Origin: Spiroplasma apis B31
GTDB taxonomy: Bacteria; Bacillota_I; Bacilli_A; Mycoplasmatales; Mycoplasmataceae
Assembly: GCF_000500935.1 (NCBI RefSeq)
Contig: NC_022998.1
Coordinates: forward strand, 124,001 to 188,000
Reading direction: 5' to 3'
Length of the DNA stretch: 64,000 nt
The notes beneath the pieces are model-generated. The model was not told where the DNA came from. It worked only from the letters and a program-made list of their open reading frames with translations, and did not search any database. The translations under genes and the position numbers were made by a program. This document shows positions 1 to 11,990 of the stretch, in pieces. How positions within the stretch are numbered: the stretch's first letter is position 1; the number at the start of each line of letters is the position of its first letter.

Positions 1-1
1 G

Positions 2-547
2 ACTGCTTTTTGAATGTCTCGTAATTATTCGGTTGTATCAAAGTTTGAAATATTTATTGACCAAAAGACAAATTTCACAATATTGCTACTTCCTATAAGT
101 TTTATGTTAATTTCCATCGCTATAACACTAGGTATGGAGCAGCCGTTTGTATCTACAAACGATAACTACCTTAACTTTCTTTACGTTTGAACTTCAATAT
201 TTAAAAATAAAAATGTTAACTTTTGAACAACTTTTATTCTCGCAATGGTTATTTTAGCCTTATCATTTTTTTGAATATTCATTAGGAAAAAAATTAGAAC
301 TACAGGGCTTACAGGAATTATTGATTTGATATTGATTAGTTATTTAACTTTCTACAATCCGATAGTTGTTAAGTTTATAAACTTCATATACCCAGATATG
401 ACAAAAACAAATGGTGTTGTTATGATAGTAATGGGTATAGTATTATTAAATGTTGTTGTTTATTGATTGTTCGACTTCATCAAAAGACGAAAAGTAAGCA
501 CAAATGAACCAGTTATTATTAAAAAATATACTTGATTAAGTTTATAG
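2..547 (+). CDS. Multi-pass membrane protein, C-terminal part (5' end outside window)
   Basis: The frame is open from base 2 to a TAG at 545-547 and uses several UGA Trp codons. The 181 visible residues form about five hydrophobic segments with short polar loops: around residues 28-45, 62-90, 108-130 and 142-160, followed by a basic tail (IKRRK). I recognise no catalytic motif or family signature. It ends 11 bases before ligA, so it is probably cotranscribed with it. The function is unknown; a permease fragment or a generic integral membrane protein is all that can be said. Confidence 0.75.
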
Positions 548-558
548 GAGATATTATT

Positions 559-2558
<2,000 letters not shown>

Positions 2559-2559
<1 letters not shown>

Positions 2560-2849
2560 TGAAAATCACAAAGAATTTGATAAAAGAGCTAGCAGCCGAT
2601 GTTATGCTGGACTTGGATGAAAATGAGGTAAATGAAATTACAAACTTGGAAAATGATATTTTAAATAAGTTTGAAAAAGTGCTTTTAATAAATACTGAGG
2701 GTGTTGAGGAAGCACATTACCCTTTTGATTTAACAAATAGTTATTTAAGAGAAGATGAGGTTTCAAAAACAACACCAAAAGAAAAAGTTTTAAGAAATGC
2801 ACCACAAACATCAGAAGGTTATGTGGTAATTGAAAAGGTAGTGAACTAA
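2559..2849 (+). CDS. gatC: Asp-tRNA(Asn)/Glu-tRNA(Gln) amidotransferase subunit C
   Basis: GatC is the small subunit that tethers GatA and GatB in the tRNA-dependent amidotransferase, which makes Gln-tRNA(Gln) and/or Asn-tRNA(Asn) from the mischarged forms. The 96-residue length is usual. The sequence has the GatC pattern: an N-terminal LAADVMLDL-like helix, a helical middle, and a C-terminal segment ending in EGYVVIEKVVN, where the family typically has a valine-rich end. It overlaps ligA upstream and gatA downstream by one base each, so stoichiometry is likely held by coupled translation. Confidence 0.93.
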
Positions 2850-4315
2850 TGGAAATAAAGTTTTTAAGTATTAAAGAACTAAACGAAAAATTAAAAAATC
2901 AAGAAATCACTATCTCCCAACTAACAAATTTAACTATTAAAAACCTAAAAGAAGAAATGAGCTCAAACTTTCTTGTGACTTTAACCGAAGATCATTCCCT
3001 TGAAAGAGCAAAGGAGTTGGAAAAAACAAAAAATTTTGATAATCCCCTTTATGGAATTCCTTATGTAACAAAAGACAACATATCGACAAAAGACATTCTA
3101 ACAACTGGTAGCTCAAGAATTTTATCAAATTACTATCCTACTTTTGACGCAACAATAACAGAAACCCTTGATAAGTCTGGTGCTATCCTTTGTGGTAAGG
3201 CCACTTTGGATGAACTAGGTATGGGGGGTACTGGACTTTTTGCGTTCAACGGAGAAGTTCGTAACCCTTTAGATAAAGAAAGAATAATTGGTGGAAGTTC
3301 AAGCGGAAGTGCTTTTGCAGTGGCTACTGGTTTAGTTCCTTACTCAACAGGGACAGACACTGGTGATTCAATTCGTAAACCAGCAAGCTATACAGGTATT
3401 GTTGGTTTTAAACCAACTTACGGAAGTATTTCTAGATATGGTGTGATACCATATTCTCCAAGCTTAGACCATGTTGGTTTTTTTACTAGAAGTGTAGAAG
3501 ATATGGCTATATTGTGCGATGCTTCTTTCGGTTTAGACCACAATGACTTTACATCAATAGATAACAAACAAAGTTTTTCTGCAAACTTAAATGAAAAAAA
3601 AGAAAAAATCAAGTTTGGTTTTTTAACATCTGTAGAAAAATATATGGATAAAAGTTTGCTTGGAAGCTACGAAAAACTTTTCGATAAGGTTAAAAAAGAC
3701 GGCCATGAAGTTATTTTTGTAGACTTCAAAAAAGAGCTACTCGATGCTATAACTGCCGCATATATGATGATATCTTTCTCAGAAGGTGCAACCACACACG
3801 CGAACCTGGATGGTATTAATTTTGGTAAAAGGGAAAAAGGACAAGATTACCTTGAAATTATGCGAAACTCAAGATCAAAAAACTTTGGATCCACAGTGAA
3901 AAGAAGATTTGTTATTGGAAGTTTTCAGTTAAAAAAAGAAAATCAAGAGAGACTTCTTGCAAAATCTAAAAAGGTACGACGATTAATTAATGAAGAGTTA
4001 TCAAGAGTATACGAAGAGATAGATATTTTAATTTTGCCACCAAGTTTGAATGTGGCACCTAAAGTTTCTGAAGTTCTAGGTACTGATGTAGAAGAAAGAG
4101 ATAATGATGAAAAAGTATTTCTTGAAGATCTTTTAATTTTAGCTAACTTCAACGGTATGCCTTCAATAACTTTGCCTTTTATTAAATCCAACGGTCTTCC
4201 AATAGGTATAAATTTAAATGCCAGACCAAAAAATGACTTGGAATTATTACAAGTATCTAAGTATATAGAAGAAGTAGTTGCAAAACAAAAAAATGGGGGT
4301 GAGACAAATGACTAA
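2849..4315 (+). CDS. gatA: Asp-tRNA(Asn)/Glu-tRNA(Gln) amidotransferase subunit A
   Basis: GatA is the amidase subunit that releases ammonia from glutamine for transfer to the mischarged aminoacyl-tRNA. At 488 residues it is full length. The Ser-cisSer-Lys amidase signature is visible: Lys in YVTKDN, the Gly/Ser-rich GGSSSGSA block, and the nucleophile region in TDTGDSIRKPAS. The ATG overlaps the gatC stop. The last eight bases overlap gatB, whose Shine-Dalgarno (GGGGGTGAG) lies inside the 3' end of this gene. Confidence 0.96.
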   Translation: MEIKFLSIKELNEKLKNQEITISQLTNLTIKNLKEEMSSNFLVTLTEDHSLERAKELEKTKNFDNPLYGIPYVTKDNISTKDILTTGSSRILSNYYPTFDATITETLDKSGAILCGKATLDELGMGGTGLFAFNGEVRNPLDKERIIGGSSSGSAFAVATGLVPYSTGTDTGDSIRKPASYTGIVGFKPTYGSISRYGVIPYSPSLDHVGFFTRSVEDMAILCDASFGLDHNDFTSIDNKQSFSANLNEKKEKIKFGFLTSVEKYMDKSLLGSYEKLFDKVKKDGHEVIFVDFKKELLDAITAAYMMISFSEGATTHANLDGINFGKREKGQDYLEIMRNSRSKNFGSTVKRRFVIGSFQLKKENQERLLAKSKKVRRLINEELSRVYEEIDILILPPSLNVAPKVSEVLGTDVEERDNDEKVFLEDLLILANFNGMPSITLPFIKSNGLPIGINLNARPKNDLELLQVSKYIEEVVAKQKNGGETND

Positions 4316-5753
4316 TTTTGAAGTAATAATTGGTATTGAAAATCACGTAGAGTTGAAATCAAATACAAAGATATTTTCACCCGCACCAGTTAATTTCGGC
4401 CTTGAACATAATACTCAGGTTTCCGAGGTTGATCTTGGTTATCCTGGAGCTTTACCAAGTGTTAATAAAGAATGTGTTCGTCTTGCGTTACTTGCGTGTA
4501 ATGCATTAAATTTGAAAATAGACCCCTTACTAAGATTTGATCGCAAAAACTATTTTTACCCTGATCTAGTCAAAGGGTTTCAAATAACTCAACAATTCTT
4601 TCCAATAGGGAAAGATGGCTTTTTAGAAATAGAACTAGATAATAATACTTCTAAAAAAATAGAGATAGAAAGACTTCATATCGAAGAAGACACAGCCAAA
4701 CAGATACACAAAGATAATTTGACATTTATCGATTATAACAGAAGTGGTATAGGGCTGATAGAAATCGTTACTAAACCAGTAATTAGATCATCTGATGAGG
4801 CTGTTGCTTATGTAAATGGTTTAAGAGAGATTTTGCTATTCCTAGGTGTAAGTGATGTTAAAATGAACGAAGGGTCATTAAGATGTGATGTAAACATTTC
4901 TTTACGTCCATTTGGATATGACGGCTATGGTTCCAAAGTAGAAGTTAAAAATTTAAACTCGCTAAACAATGTAAAAAAAGCTATTGAGTTTGAAATCAAA
5001 AGACAATCAGACTTATTACTTAACGGGCACAAAATTCAACAAGAAACTAGACGTTTTGATGAAAACAAACAAGAAACTGTCTTAATGAGAGTTAAAAACG
5101 ATGCGGTTGATTATAAATATACACGCGAGCCAAATATTTTTCCGATAAAACTAAATGAACAATGAATAAATGAAACTATAATTAATGCACCTGAGTTACC
5201 ATCAGTAAAAAGAAAAAGATACTTTGGTGATTATAAATTATCAATGGATGATATAAATTATATTCTTTCAGACTTAAACTTGACATTATTTTTTGAAGAG
5301 ACAATAAGTTATGGTGCTGACCCTAAAAAAGTGGCGAACCTTTTAATAACAGAAATAAAAGCAATATTAAATAAGGATAATATAACTCTGAAGGGGTCAA
5401 ATTTAAAACCAAAAGACTTATTTGAAATCATCTCACTCACAGATAAAGGAGTTATTTCTTCAAAACATGTAAAAATGATCATGCCAGTAAAAATCAAAAG
5501 TAATGAAAACGTGCTTTCAATTATAGAGAAAAATAATTGAAAACTTATAAGTGACACAGACGAAATCAAAAGATTAGTAATGCCTATTGTTGAAAAAAAT
5601 ACTTCGTTGATAAAAGAACAATTTATAAACAGACCTGAAAGGGTAGAAAAGACAATAATGGGTGAGTTGATGAAATGTACTGGTGGAAATGTTAATCCAG
5701 ATATTGCAATCAATATAATCAAAGAACTTGCAGATGCAGCTTTTAAAAATTAA
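4308..5753 (+). CDS. gatB: Asp-tRNA(Asn)/Glu-tRNA(Gln) amidotransferase subunit B
   Basis: GatB binds and phosphorylates the mischarged tRNA and accepts ammonia from GatA. The 481 residues include the GatB hallmarks IGIENHVELKS near the start, YPGALPSVN, and EVKNLNSL, followed by the helical tail/YqeY-like domain. The ATG at 4308 (MTNFEVIIG) is preferred over an in-frame upstream codon at 4278 because it sits just after GGGGGTGAG and matches the usual GatB N-terminus. UGA Trp codons fall at 5163 and 5538. It ends at a strong terminator, closing the ligA-gatCAB operon. Confidence 0.96.
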
Positions 5754-5768
5754 TAATTGTACAAAATA

Positions 5769-5802
5769 AACTAAAAAAAGAACCTTGGTTCTTTTTTTAG
5801 TT
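5769..5802. terminator. Bidirectional rho-independent terminator (gatB / ktrA)
   Basis: A perfect 16-bp inverted repeat (arms 5769-5784 and 5787-5802, 2-base spacer) has a GAACC/GGTTC core flanked by A-run and T-run. It lies between the convergent 3' ends of gatB (+) and ktrA (-), so it can serve both. Confidence 0.9.
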
Positions 5803-5809
5803 AATGCTT

Positions 5810-6502
5810 TTATTCATACTCATCTTCACCACGTATTTTAAGAACTAAGTCATTTATCATATGATTCTTAGCGAAAACGACTAATACATCGTCTTCTTTG
5901 AGAGTAGTATATTCATCGGGTATGACAATTTTACCATTTCTTTTAATTTGAACAATGTTGAAGTCTTTATTTGAGCTCAACCCAGCGTCTCCGATTGTTT
6001 TATTAATTACGTTTTCTTCTGCTACTTTGATGCTTGTAAAGACATATTCTCCATCGGTTGATTGAACCTCACTTTCAATATCAAAAAGCGACTTAGTTGC
6101 AACCATTTTTCCTGTTATTACATCAGGTATAATTACCTTGTCCTCGTCTAATCCAAGTGCTAATAAAATTCGTTTATGATGTTTGTCTCTTGCCTTAACG
6201 ATTATATTTTCAACACCTAGATCAATTAAATTTAGAACAGTAAGTATACTTGCTTCCATATTTGTTCCAAAACAAACAATTACTCCATCAAATTGTGATA
6301 TTCCATTTTTCTCTAGTGCTGCTTTGTTGGTAGTATCTAATACAACAGCTTCAATAGAGTCAAACTCAGACATATATAAATTTAATTTTTCAACATTTAG
6401 ATCAAATATTTTTATATGTTGTTTTTTTTCTTCTAAAGTCTGGGCTACAGATAATCCAAAATAATTCGCTCCCATAATAGCGAAACTTTTCTTTCTAGCC
6501 AT
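5810..6502 (-). CDS. ktrA: Potassium uptake regulatory subunit KtrA (TrkA family)
   Basis: KtrA is the cytosolic RCK ring subunit that gates the KtrB K+ channel-transporter in response to nucleotide. The 230 residues split into an N-terminal Rossmann RCK_N domain (GANYFG near residue 11, acidic DLN at the end of strand 2, CFGTNMEASI) and a C-terminal TrkA_C domain from about residue 145 (FNIVQIKRNGKIVIPD and DDVLVVFAK). The start is supported by a GAGGGG Shine-Dalgarno. It is divergent from ktrB, with 95 bases between the starts, so the two can share a regulatory region. Confidence 0.92.
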   Translation of the reverse strand: MARKKSFAIMGANYFGLSVAQTLEEKKQHIKIFDLNVEKLNLYMSEFDSIEAVVLDTTNKAALEKNGISQFDGVIVCFGTNMEASILTVLNLIDLGVENIIVKARDKHHKRILLALGLDEDKVIIPDVITGKMVATKSLFDIESEVQSTDGEYVFTSIKVAEENVINKTIGDAGLSSNKDFNIVQIKRNGKIVIPDEYTTLKEDDVLVVFAKNHMINDLVLKIRGEDEYE

Positions 6503-6597
6503 ATTTTGCCCCTCATTTCTTTACTCATTTTATTATATAACTCTTTTAAAGTTTGTTGTATAATTTAAGGTAGTTTTATTAATTAGGAGATGATTTT

Positions 6598-8223
6598 GTG
6601 GATAATTCTAATAATAACTCACTTACAACTGGTGAACCTAAGTCTGGAAAAAAGAAAAGGTCAAAAAGAAAATACTCAACTGAAAAATCTGAGAAAACCT
6701 TTTTTGCAAAACCAAAAAATTGATGGCCGTTTTCTAGGGTTAGCGGTAGGATTATATCCGTTTACCTGCTTACCATTGTAATTGGTGGTTTTTTATTGAG
6801 CATTCCTGGTGTTGTAAAAGAGGAGTCTAATTTTTGAAACTTTATAACTGGTATGTTTACCGCCTCAAGTGCATTTTCTGACACAGGTATTACAATGATA
6901 CAAACTAACACTGGATATAGCTTTTTTGGCCAGTTTTTAATATTGCTTCTTATACAAATGGGTGGGATCGGTATTCTAACTGTTAAAATTGTATTTTTAG
7001 TATTTTTAAATAAAAAAATTTCATTAGACGACCAAAGTGTTGCAAACACCGAAAGAGGAAGTAACTCTCTTGCAAACACTGTTGAAATGATTAAAGATGC
7101 GTTCTTCTTTCTCCTTTCTGTAGAAATTATCGGAGCATTTATTCTGTTTTTTGGGTTTTATTTCACTCCAATGTCAAAGAGTTATTTGCAAGAGAATCCA
7201 AACACTACTACAAATCCATATCATAATTTTGGAACATCATTGTGAGCGTCTATTTTTCATTCAGTGAGTGCTGTTAATAATGCGGGTTTTGATATCTTGA
7301 GTGGAAACTCATTGCAGCCTTATAATCAAGATGACTCAAGAGGTTACATCCTACAATTTACATTTTTAGCTCAATGAATTATTGGTGGTCTTGGTTATCC
7401 AACATACCATGATATTAAAAGAAAATTTCGTGCTAGAAAATTAGGTAAAACAGTTAAGTTTTCTTTATTCACAAAACTTAACTTTATAGTGTATGTAACT
7501 TTATTTATATTGGGTCCAGTTTTAGTGTTTCTTTCTGAATATTTAACGATCGAGAATAGTGCTATCTTACTTAATAAAGATAGTAACGGGGAGCACTCAG
7601 AAAAAATATGAAAACCAGCCTATGTTTGAATAATTGATATATTATTCAATGTTTCTTCTTGTAGAAATGCTGGTTTTGCGAGTGTGGATATTAATAATTT
7701 TACTGCTGGATCAAAGTTCATTTTATCAATTTGAATGTTTATTGGTGCAGCGCCTTCTTCAACGGCTGGTGGTATTAGAACAACGACTCTAGCAATTTGT
7801 TTTATAGCAATTTTCTCAATAATGAGAAATAAATCTTCTACAGAAGCGTTTAAGAAACGTATCCCAGACGAAACAGTTAAAAGAAGTTTTGCTGTTGTAT
7901 TACTTTCCTTCATGATTGTATTGGTCAGCATATATGTTGTTTATTTAGACTCTAACGAGATGTTGTTTAACACTGATGACTCAAAAAATACCGAGTCCAC
8001 AATCATTAAACTAATTGTTTATGTTTGTAGTGCTTTTGGAACCGTTGGTTTTCAACCATTTACTAATGGTCAGATTATTCAAATGGGTGTCATAAGTAAA
8101 ATTATGCTAGTAATAACAATGTTTATAGGTCAATTAGGTATATCTAATACTTTGTTGGCTTTCGTTAAACCTAAAAACAAACAGAATTACGGATATTTAG
8201 AAGAAGATGTAACAATCGGATAA
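6598..8223 (+). CDS. ktrB: Potassium transporter KtrB (TrkH/KtrB family)
   Basis: KtrB is the membrane pore for Na+/H+-linked K+ uptake. From the GTG at 6598 (after AGGAGATG) the 541 residues begin with a long basic cytosolic tail of about 50 residues, then transmembrane/pore/transmembrane repeats. Selectivity-filter-like P-loops are visible: TGIT in the first repeat, NNAGF, RNAGF, and TVGFQ in the last, with the SSTAGGIRTTT gating-loop motif in the third repeat. Several UGA Trp codons are read through. The lysine-rich N-terminus is longer than in many KtrB proteins. Confidence 0.93.
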
Positions 8224-8244
8224 AAATTAGTGTATATATTAAAT

Positions 8245-8278
8245 AAAATCTACACCTTCAAAAGTGTAGATTTTTTAA
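8245..8278 (+). terminator. Rho-independent terminator after ktrB
   Basis: An 11-bp inverted repeat (8245-8255 and 8264-8274, core CTACAC/GTGTAG) with an 8-base loop runs directly into a T-run. Confidence 0.85.
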
Positions 8279-8280
8279 CA

Positions 8281-8512
8281 TGATTAAGCCGCTTGCAATT
8301 GATCTCAATATCAATTATGAGCAATGTAAGTGGTATAAGATGTCATAAATCGCTCATATAGCTTAGATTAATAATAAAAAAACTCGTTCTTTTAATCTAA
8401 TAGCGTCTTTAGTTAGTGTATTAAGACTTTAAAACAATGTGAAAACTTTGCATTATTATAGGGTGCAATTGTAGGCAAGTATAATCAAAAGCTTGTTCTT
8501 GAAAGCCTTTTT
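8281..8512. other. Non-coding stretch between ktrB terminator and orphan ORF
   Basis: I see no intact gene here; all six frames are broken by TAA/TAG. The only structure is a 9-bp inverted repeat with arms at 8363-8371 and 8392-8400 (TTAGATTAA/TTAATCTAA). This could be decayed coding sequence, but I cannot match it to a transposase or other family by eye. Confidence 0.5.
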
Positions 8513-8722
8513 ATGAAAAAAAATCAGAAGGAGTTTATTGAAACACTTTTATTTTCTTGAGTAAACAACAAAAAGTTTGTCATTGAACACCAAGTTATAG
8601 ATTTTTATCCAAAGAGTGATATTATTAACAAGTTCATAGATAGAGTTCTATTAAAAATAAAAAAAGAAAAAAAATTCAAAATTTTGTTGCTTTTATTTAT
8701 ATTTATATGCTATTATGAATAA
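8513..8722 (+). CDS. Short orphan ORF, possibly a gene remnant
   Basis: ATG to TAA gives 69 residues with one UGA Trp. The first part is charged and hydrophilic (EFIETLLFSW, VIDFYPKSD, FIDRVLLKIKK) and the last part is a short hydrophobic stretch. Without a start codon, the same frame stays open upstream to about 8463 (GKYNQKLVLESLF). There is no clear Shine-Dalgarno, and the tRNA promoter at 8687-8716 lies inside the 3' end. I recognise no family. It reads more like the tail of a decayed gene than a functional one. Confidence 0.3.
8687..8716 (+). promoter_or_regulatory. Promoter of the Asn-Glu-Val-Thr tRNA operon
   Basis: TTGCTT (8687-8692), an 18-base spacer and an extended -10 TGCTATTAT (8708-8716). 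The predicted start near 8723 is about 16 bases ahead of the first tRNA. Confidence 0.65.
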
Positions 8723-8738
8723 GTAGATTTTGCTCTAT

Positions 8739-8814
8739 GGCTTTTTAGCTCAGTTGGTAGAGCAACCGGCTGTTAACCGGTTGGTCGCAGGTTCGAGTCC
8801 TGCAAAAGCCGCCA
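8739..8814 (+). tRNA. tRNA-Asn (GUU)
   Basis: 76-nt cloverleaf with acceptor GGCTTTT/AAAAGCC, anticodon loop CTGTTAA, GGTTCGAGTCC T-arm and encoded CCA. First gene of a four-tRNA operon. Confidence 0.96.
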
Positions 8815-8822
8815 TTTTTTAT

Positions 8823-8898
8823 GGCCTGTTGGTGAAGCGGTGAACACACACGGTTTTCATCCGTGCATACACGGGTTCGATCCCCGTACAGGCTACCA
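8823..8898 (+). tRNA. tRNA-Glu (UUC)
   Basis: 76-nt cloverleaf with acceptor GGCCTGT/ACAGGCT (G-U first pair), anticodon loop TTTTCAT, encoded CCA. It lies 8 bases after tRNA-Asn. Glu-tRNA(Gln) made with glutamate is the substrate class of the GatCAB complex encoded upstream. Confidence 0.95.
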
Positions 8899-8911
8899 TT
8901 ATTTTATTGTT

Positions 8912-8987
8912 GGAGTGCTAGCTCAGTTGGGAGAGCTCCTGCCTTACAAGCAGGCGGTCGGCGGTTCGAGCCCGTCGCACTCCACCA
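8912..8987 (+). tRNA. tRNA-Val (UAC)
   Basis: 76-nt cloverleaf with acceptor GGAGTGC/GCACTCC, anticodon loop CTTACAA between CTGC and GCAG stems, and encoded CCA. Confidence 0.95.
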
Positions 8988-8996
8988 TTTTTTTAT

Positions 8997-9072
8997 GCTG
9001 ATGTGGCTCAATTGGCAGAGCAACTGACTTGTAATCAGTAGGTTGTAGGTTCAAGTCCTATCATCAGCACCA
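8997..9072 (+). tRNA. tRNA-Thr (UGU)
   Basis: 76-nt cloverleaf with acceptor GCTGATG/CATCAGC, anticodon loop CTTGTAA between CTGA and TCAG stems, and encoded CCA. Last gene of the operon, followed by a terminator. Confidence 0.95.
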
Positions 9073-9084
9073 TCAAAAGAATTT

Positions 9085-9115
9085 AAAACAATCTTACAAG
9101 AAGATTGTTTTTTTA
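9085..9115 (+). terminator. Terminator of the four-tRNA operon
   Basis: An 11-bp inverted repeat (9085-9095 and 9101-9111, core CAATCTT/AAGATTG), 5-base loop and T-run. Confidence 0.88.
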
Positions 9116-9157
9116 TTAAGTGAAATATTGTATCATTAAAGAAATATGGGGTACATA

Positions 9158-9532
9158 ATGAAGAAATGAGTTTTTATTTTAATTATTATAGGGTCAACAT
9201 TTTTGCTCTTAAACCAACTTTTGACACTTATATTCTATAAGACGGTTTCAACAGCCCTTGGTTCTTTCAATTTACTTGGTTATGGCATGGTAATTGGTTA
9301 TTTGGTGGTTAACATTATATGGATAAGCACCTACACAATATTAACTTTACTAAAAGGTAAATTAACAAAAAACTACACAGGAGCAATACTAGGTCTAGTT
9401 TTCTCTGTAACTACAATTTTGTTATCTTGACTTTTTGTAACTTGAATTTTTTGGGCATTGAATCTTATATTTTCTATATTAATTACAATAGCAATGTCAG
9501 TTATCATTAAAGATAATAGAGAAAATTTATAA
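9158..9532 (+). CDS. Small integral membrane protein of unknown function
   Basis: ATG at 9158 to TAA gives 124 residues with UGA-coded Trp at codon 4 and near the end. Four hydrophobic helices are apparent: residues 4-26, about 33-55, 67-85 and 88-112, with a basic loop (LKGKLTKNY) between the second and third. No family is recognised. The upstream bases GAAATATGGGG give a weak ribosome-binding site. It stands alone between two tRNA operons. Confidence 0.7.
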
Positions 9533-9694
9533 TAATATATTTTATATCTTGTAAAAAATCCTAGTTAGATTTAAATAGGAATTTCTGTAGTTATATAATT
9601 GTAATTAATATAGGATTACGATAAAAATAATAATTTTTAGAGTTTTAGTTACACCTTACTTAAAAATATGTTATTATAATTTTGTTCAATTTTC

Positions 9695-9770
<76 letters not shown>

Positions 9771-9774
9771 TTTT

Positions 9775-9860
9775 TCCGGAATTGGCGGAATTGGCAGACG
9801 CACCAGACTTAGGATCTGGCGTTGTAAAACGTGGGGGTTCAAGTCCCTTATTCCGGACCA
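9775..9860 (+). tRNA. tRNA-Leu (UAG)
   Basis: 86-nt class II tRNA with acceptor TCCGGAA/TTCCGGA, anticodon loop CTTAGGA, a variable arm and encoded CCA. It starts 4 bases after tRNA-Lys, so they are cotranscribed. Confidence 0.95.
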
Positions 9861-9871
9861 TAAAAGATTTT

Positions 9872-9898
9872 AAATCATTCTTAAGAATGATTTTTTTT
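9872..9898 (+). terminator. Terminator of the Lys-Leu tRNA operon
   Basis: A perfect 22-base palindrome (9872-9893, core CATTCTTAAGAATG) followed by a T-run. Confidence 0.85.
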
Positions 9899-9946
9899 AT
9901 TAAAAATTGGTAGAAAAACTATAATATAATTAAAAAAGGTGATAAC

Positions 9947-10786
9947 GTGAGAAATGAATTTAAAGAAAAATTATTAATATTCTCTGACTTGGATGGGACT
10001 GCACTAAATTCTAATCATGAGTTTAGCGAACGAACGAAGAATACAGTAAGAAAAGCTTATGAAAACGGTCATTATTTTATTCCAATAACCGCAAGAAGTA
10101 CTAAAGATGGAATTTTCACACAAGCTATAAATATCGGAATTGATAAGTTGGGTGGAATAGCCGTATCAAATAATGGTACTCATATTTATGATTTTGAATC
10201 AGGAACTTGGTTACGTGAGATATATGTAAGTCAAAAATTAATAAAAAAAATATTTAACAAAACATTTGGCAAGGTTGGCAAATATAAAGTTCACTATTTT
10301 GCCAACGACATAACTTATGTATATGGTCCAGGGGAAAATTCAAGATATTGAAGCGATATAATGAAGGTTGATTATAAGGTAATTGAGTCACTTGAAGAGA
10401 TAACAAAACCGATATCACATTTAACAATAATCTTACCCGATAATGCTGGTGAAGTTGAGGAAAAAGAACTTCATAAAGACTTCAACTTTGCCAAAAGAGG
10501 TTTAGACATAATCAAATATACAAACAGAGTTTATGAGATAATACCCAAAAATATTAATAAAGGAGAAGCTGCACAATTTATTTCAAAACATTTTGCTAAA
10601 AAGAATAAATCTTTCCAATCAATATGTTTCGGGGATAATTTCAATGATATTCCTTTATTTGAAAAAACTGATTATTCAGTTGCTATGGATAATGCAATTG
10701 ATACTTTAAAAAAAATAGCTACACACAAAACTCTTTCTAATAACGAAGATGGTGTAGCGCACTTTATAGAAAAAGAAATACTTTAA
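9947..10786 (+). CDS. Cof-type HAD-superfamily phosphatase
   Basis: Cof-like HAD hydrolases dephosphorylate small phosphorylated metabolites; the substrate cannot be read from the sequence. The 279 residues start with motif I DLDGTAL (nucleophile Asp around residue 14), then the TARS motif II region. A C2-type cap spans roughly residues 85-190, and motif IV is GDNFNDIPLF. The GTG start at 9947 follows AAGGTGAT; no in-frame ATG lies nearby. One UGA Trp codon at 10352 is read through. trxA starts 13 bases downstream, so they are likely one transcript. Confidence 0.88.
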
Positions 10787-10799
10787 GGAGAAAAAGAAA

Positions 10800-11102
10800 A
10801 TGGCAAAAATTATTACTAGTAAAGAAGAATTTAAAAACGAAATATCAAAATCAAACACTGTAGTTGATTTCTATGCAGACTGATGTGGACCTTGCAAAAT
10901 GCTTGCACCCGTATTTGATGAGGTAGCAAAGGAACAAACTGAAATAAACTTTATAAAAGTTAATACAGATGACTTGAAAGAAATAGCAAACGAATATGGA
11001 ATAATGTCAATTCCAACTTTAATTAAATTTGAAAATGGTGAAGAAAAACAAAGACATTCAGGTTTTATAGGAAAAGACCAACTAATTCACTTTGCAAAGT
11101 AG
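10800..11102 (+). CDS. trxA: Thioredoxin
   Basis: Cytosolic thiol-disulfide reductant. The 100-residue length and fold are standard: VDFYAD, then the WCGPC active site around residues 27-31, the cis-proline in SIPTL, and a C-terminal SGFIGKDQL helix. The active-site Trp is encoded by UGA (TGATGTGGACCTTGC), direct evidence for code 4 because this residue is invariant. AAGGAG precedes the ATG. The 3' end overlaps the frame of the next HAD gene. The FAD reductase at 56562 lacks a CxxC, so the thioredoxin reductase partner must lie elsewhere. Confidence 0.97.
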
Positions 11103-11931
11103 GCACAACCAAAAATATAAAATGATAGCATTGGACCTTGACGGTACCTTGATTGGTAAGGGGAGAAAGGTTTCAAAAGAAAATATAAAAGCTATCAACA
11201 TGGCTAGAGAAGCCGGAATGAAAATTTGTATAGCCACCGGGAGAAGCATAAGTAGAGTATTAAGCATTGCAAAAGAAATCGGAAGTTTCGAGTTTGAAGA
11301 ATTTGTAATTTGTTTAAACGGCGGAGGAATATATAAATTAAAAAAAGATTTTTCTTACGAAATAATTAAAGAAGTGTTTTTCGAGATTGAAGATGTAAAT
11401 TCTATCTATGAAAAATCTAAGGAACTAAAAATAAATTGTTTTTCTTATATAGAAGACCCTAAGATATCTTATGTGATAAAAAAGGGCGGACTTTTTATTT
11501 GGTTCATGAAGAAAATAACAAATAGGAAACTTATCATTTTTAACAATAAAAACATAAAACATAGAGCATATAAAGTAATAGCCTGTGGAAAAAAGAACAA
11601 CATACAATATCTTAAAAAGTTTATTGAAAATAAAAACTACGAGAGTTATGCTTGAAGTTATGTCTCAAAAAAAACTATGAATATAGAAATTAGTCCACCG
11701 AATGTCGATAAGGTAAATGCCTTAAAAATTGTTTCAGATATTTATAATATTGTTAAAGAAGAAGTTATTTATTTTGGTGATGGTGAAAATGATAGACGCT
11801 CAATAGAATGGGCTGGTGTGGGTGTTGCAATGGAAAATGCCTCACATTCTATCAAAAGTTCTGCAAACGAAATAGCACCACATCATAAAAAAAACGGTGT
11901 ATCATATAAAATTCACCGATTTATTGATTAA
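11092..11931 (+). CDS. Cof-type HAD-superfamily phosphatase
   Basis: Second Cof-like phosphatase, 279 residues if started at the TTG at 11092, or 269 from the ATG at 11122. Motif I is ALDLDGTL; TGRS is the motif II region, and motif IV is FGDGENDRRS. Between them is a basic, tyrosine/phenylalanine-rich C2 cap. The TTG start keeps the NQKYKMIALDLDGT N-terminus usual for the family and overlaps trxA by 11 bases, but neither start has a convincing Shine-Dalgarno, so the exact N-terminus is uncertain. A UGA Trp is at 11653. Its substrate is unknown. Confidence 0.85.
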
Positions 11932-11990
11932 ACTTGATTTGATACAATAAGTTGTTTAAAATAAATAAAAATAATAAAGGGGCTAAAAAA

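Noticed and set aside
4278-4307. Earlier in-frame start of gatB
   Set aside because: The ATG at 4308 has a better-spaced GGGGGTGAG and matches GatB proteins; the extension lies over gatA.
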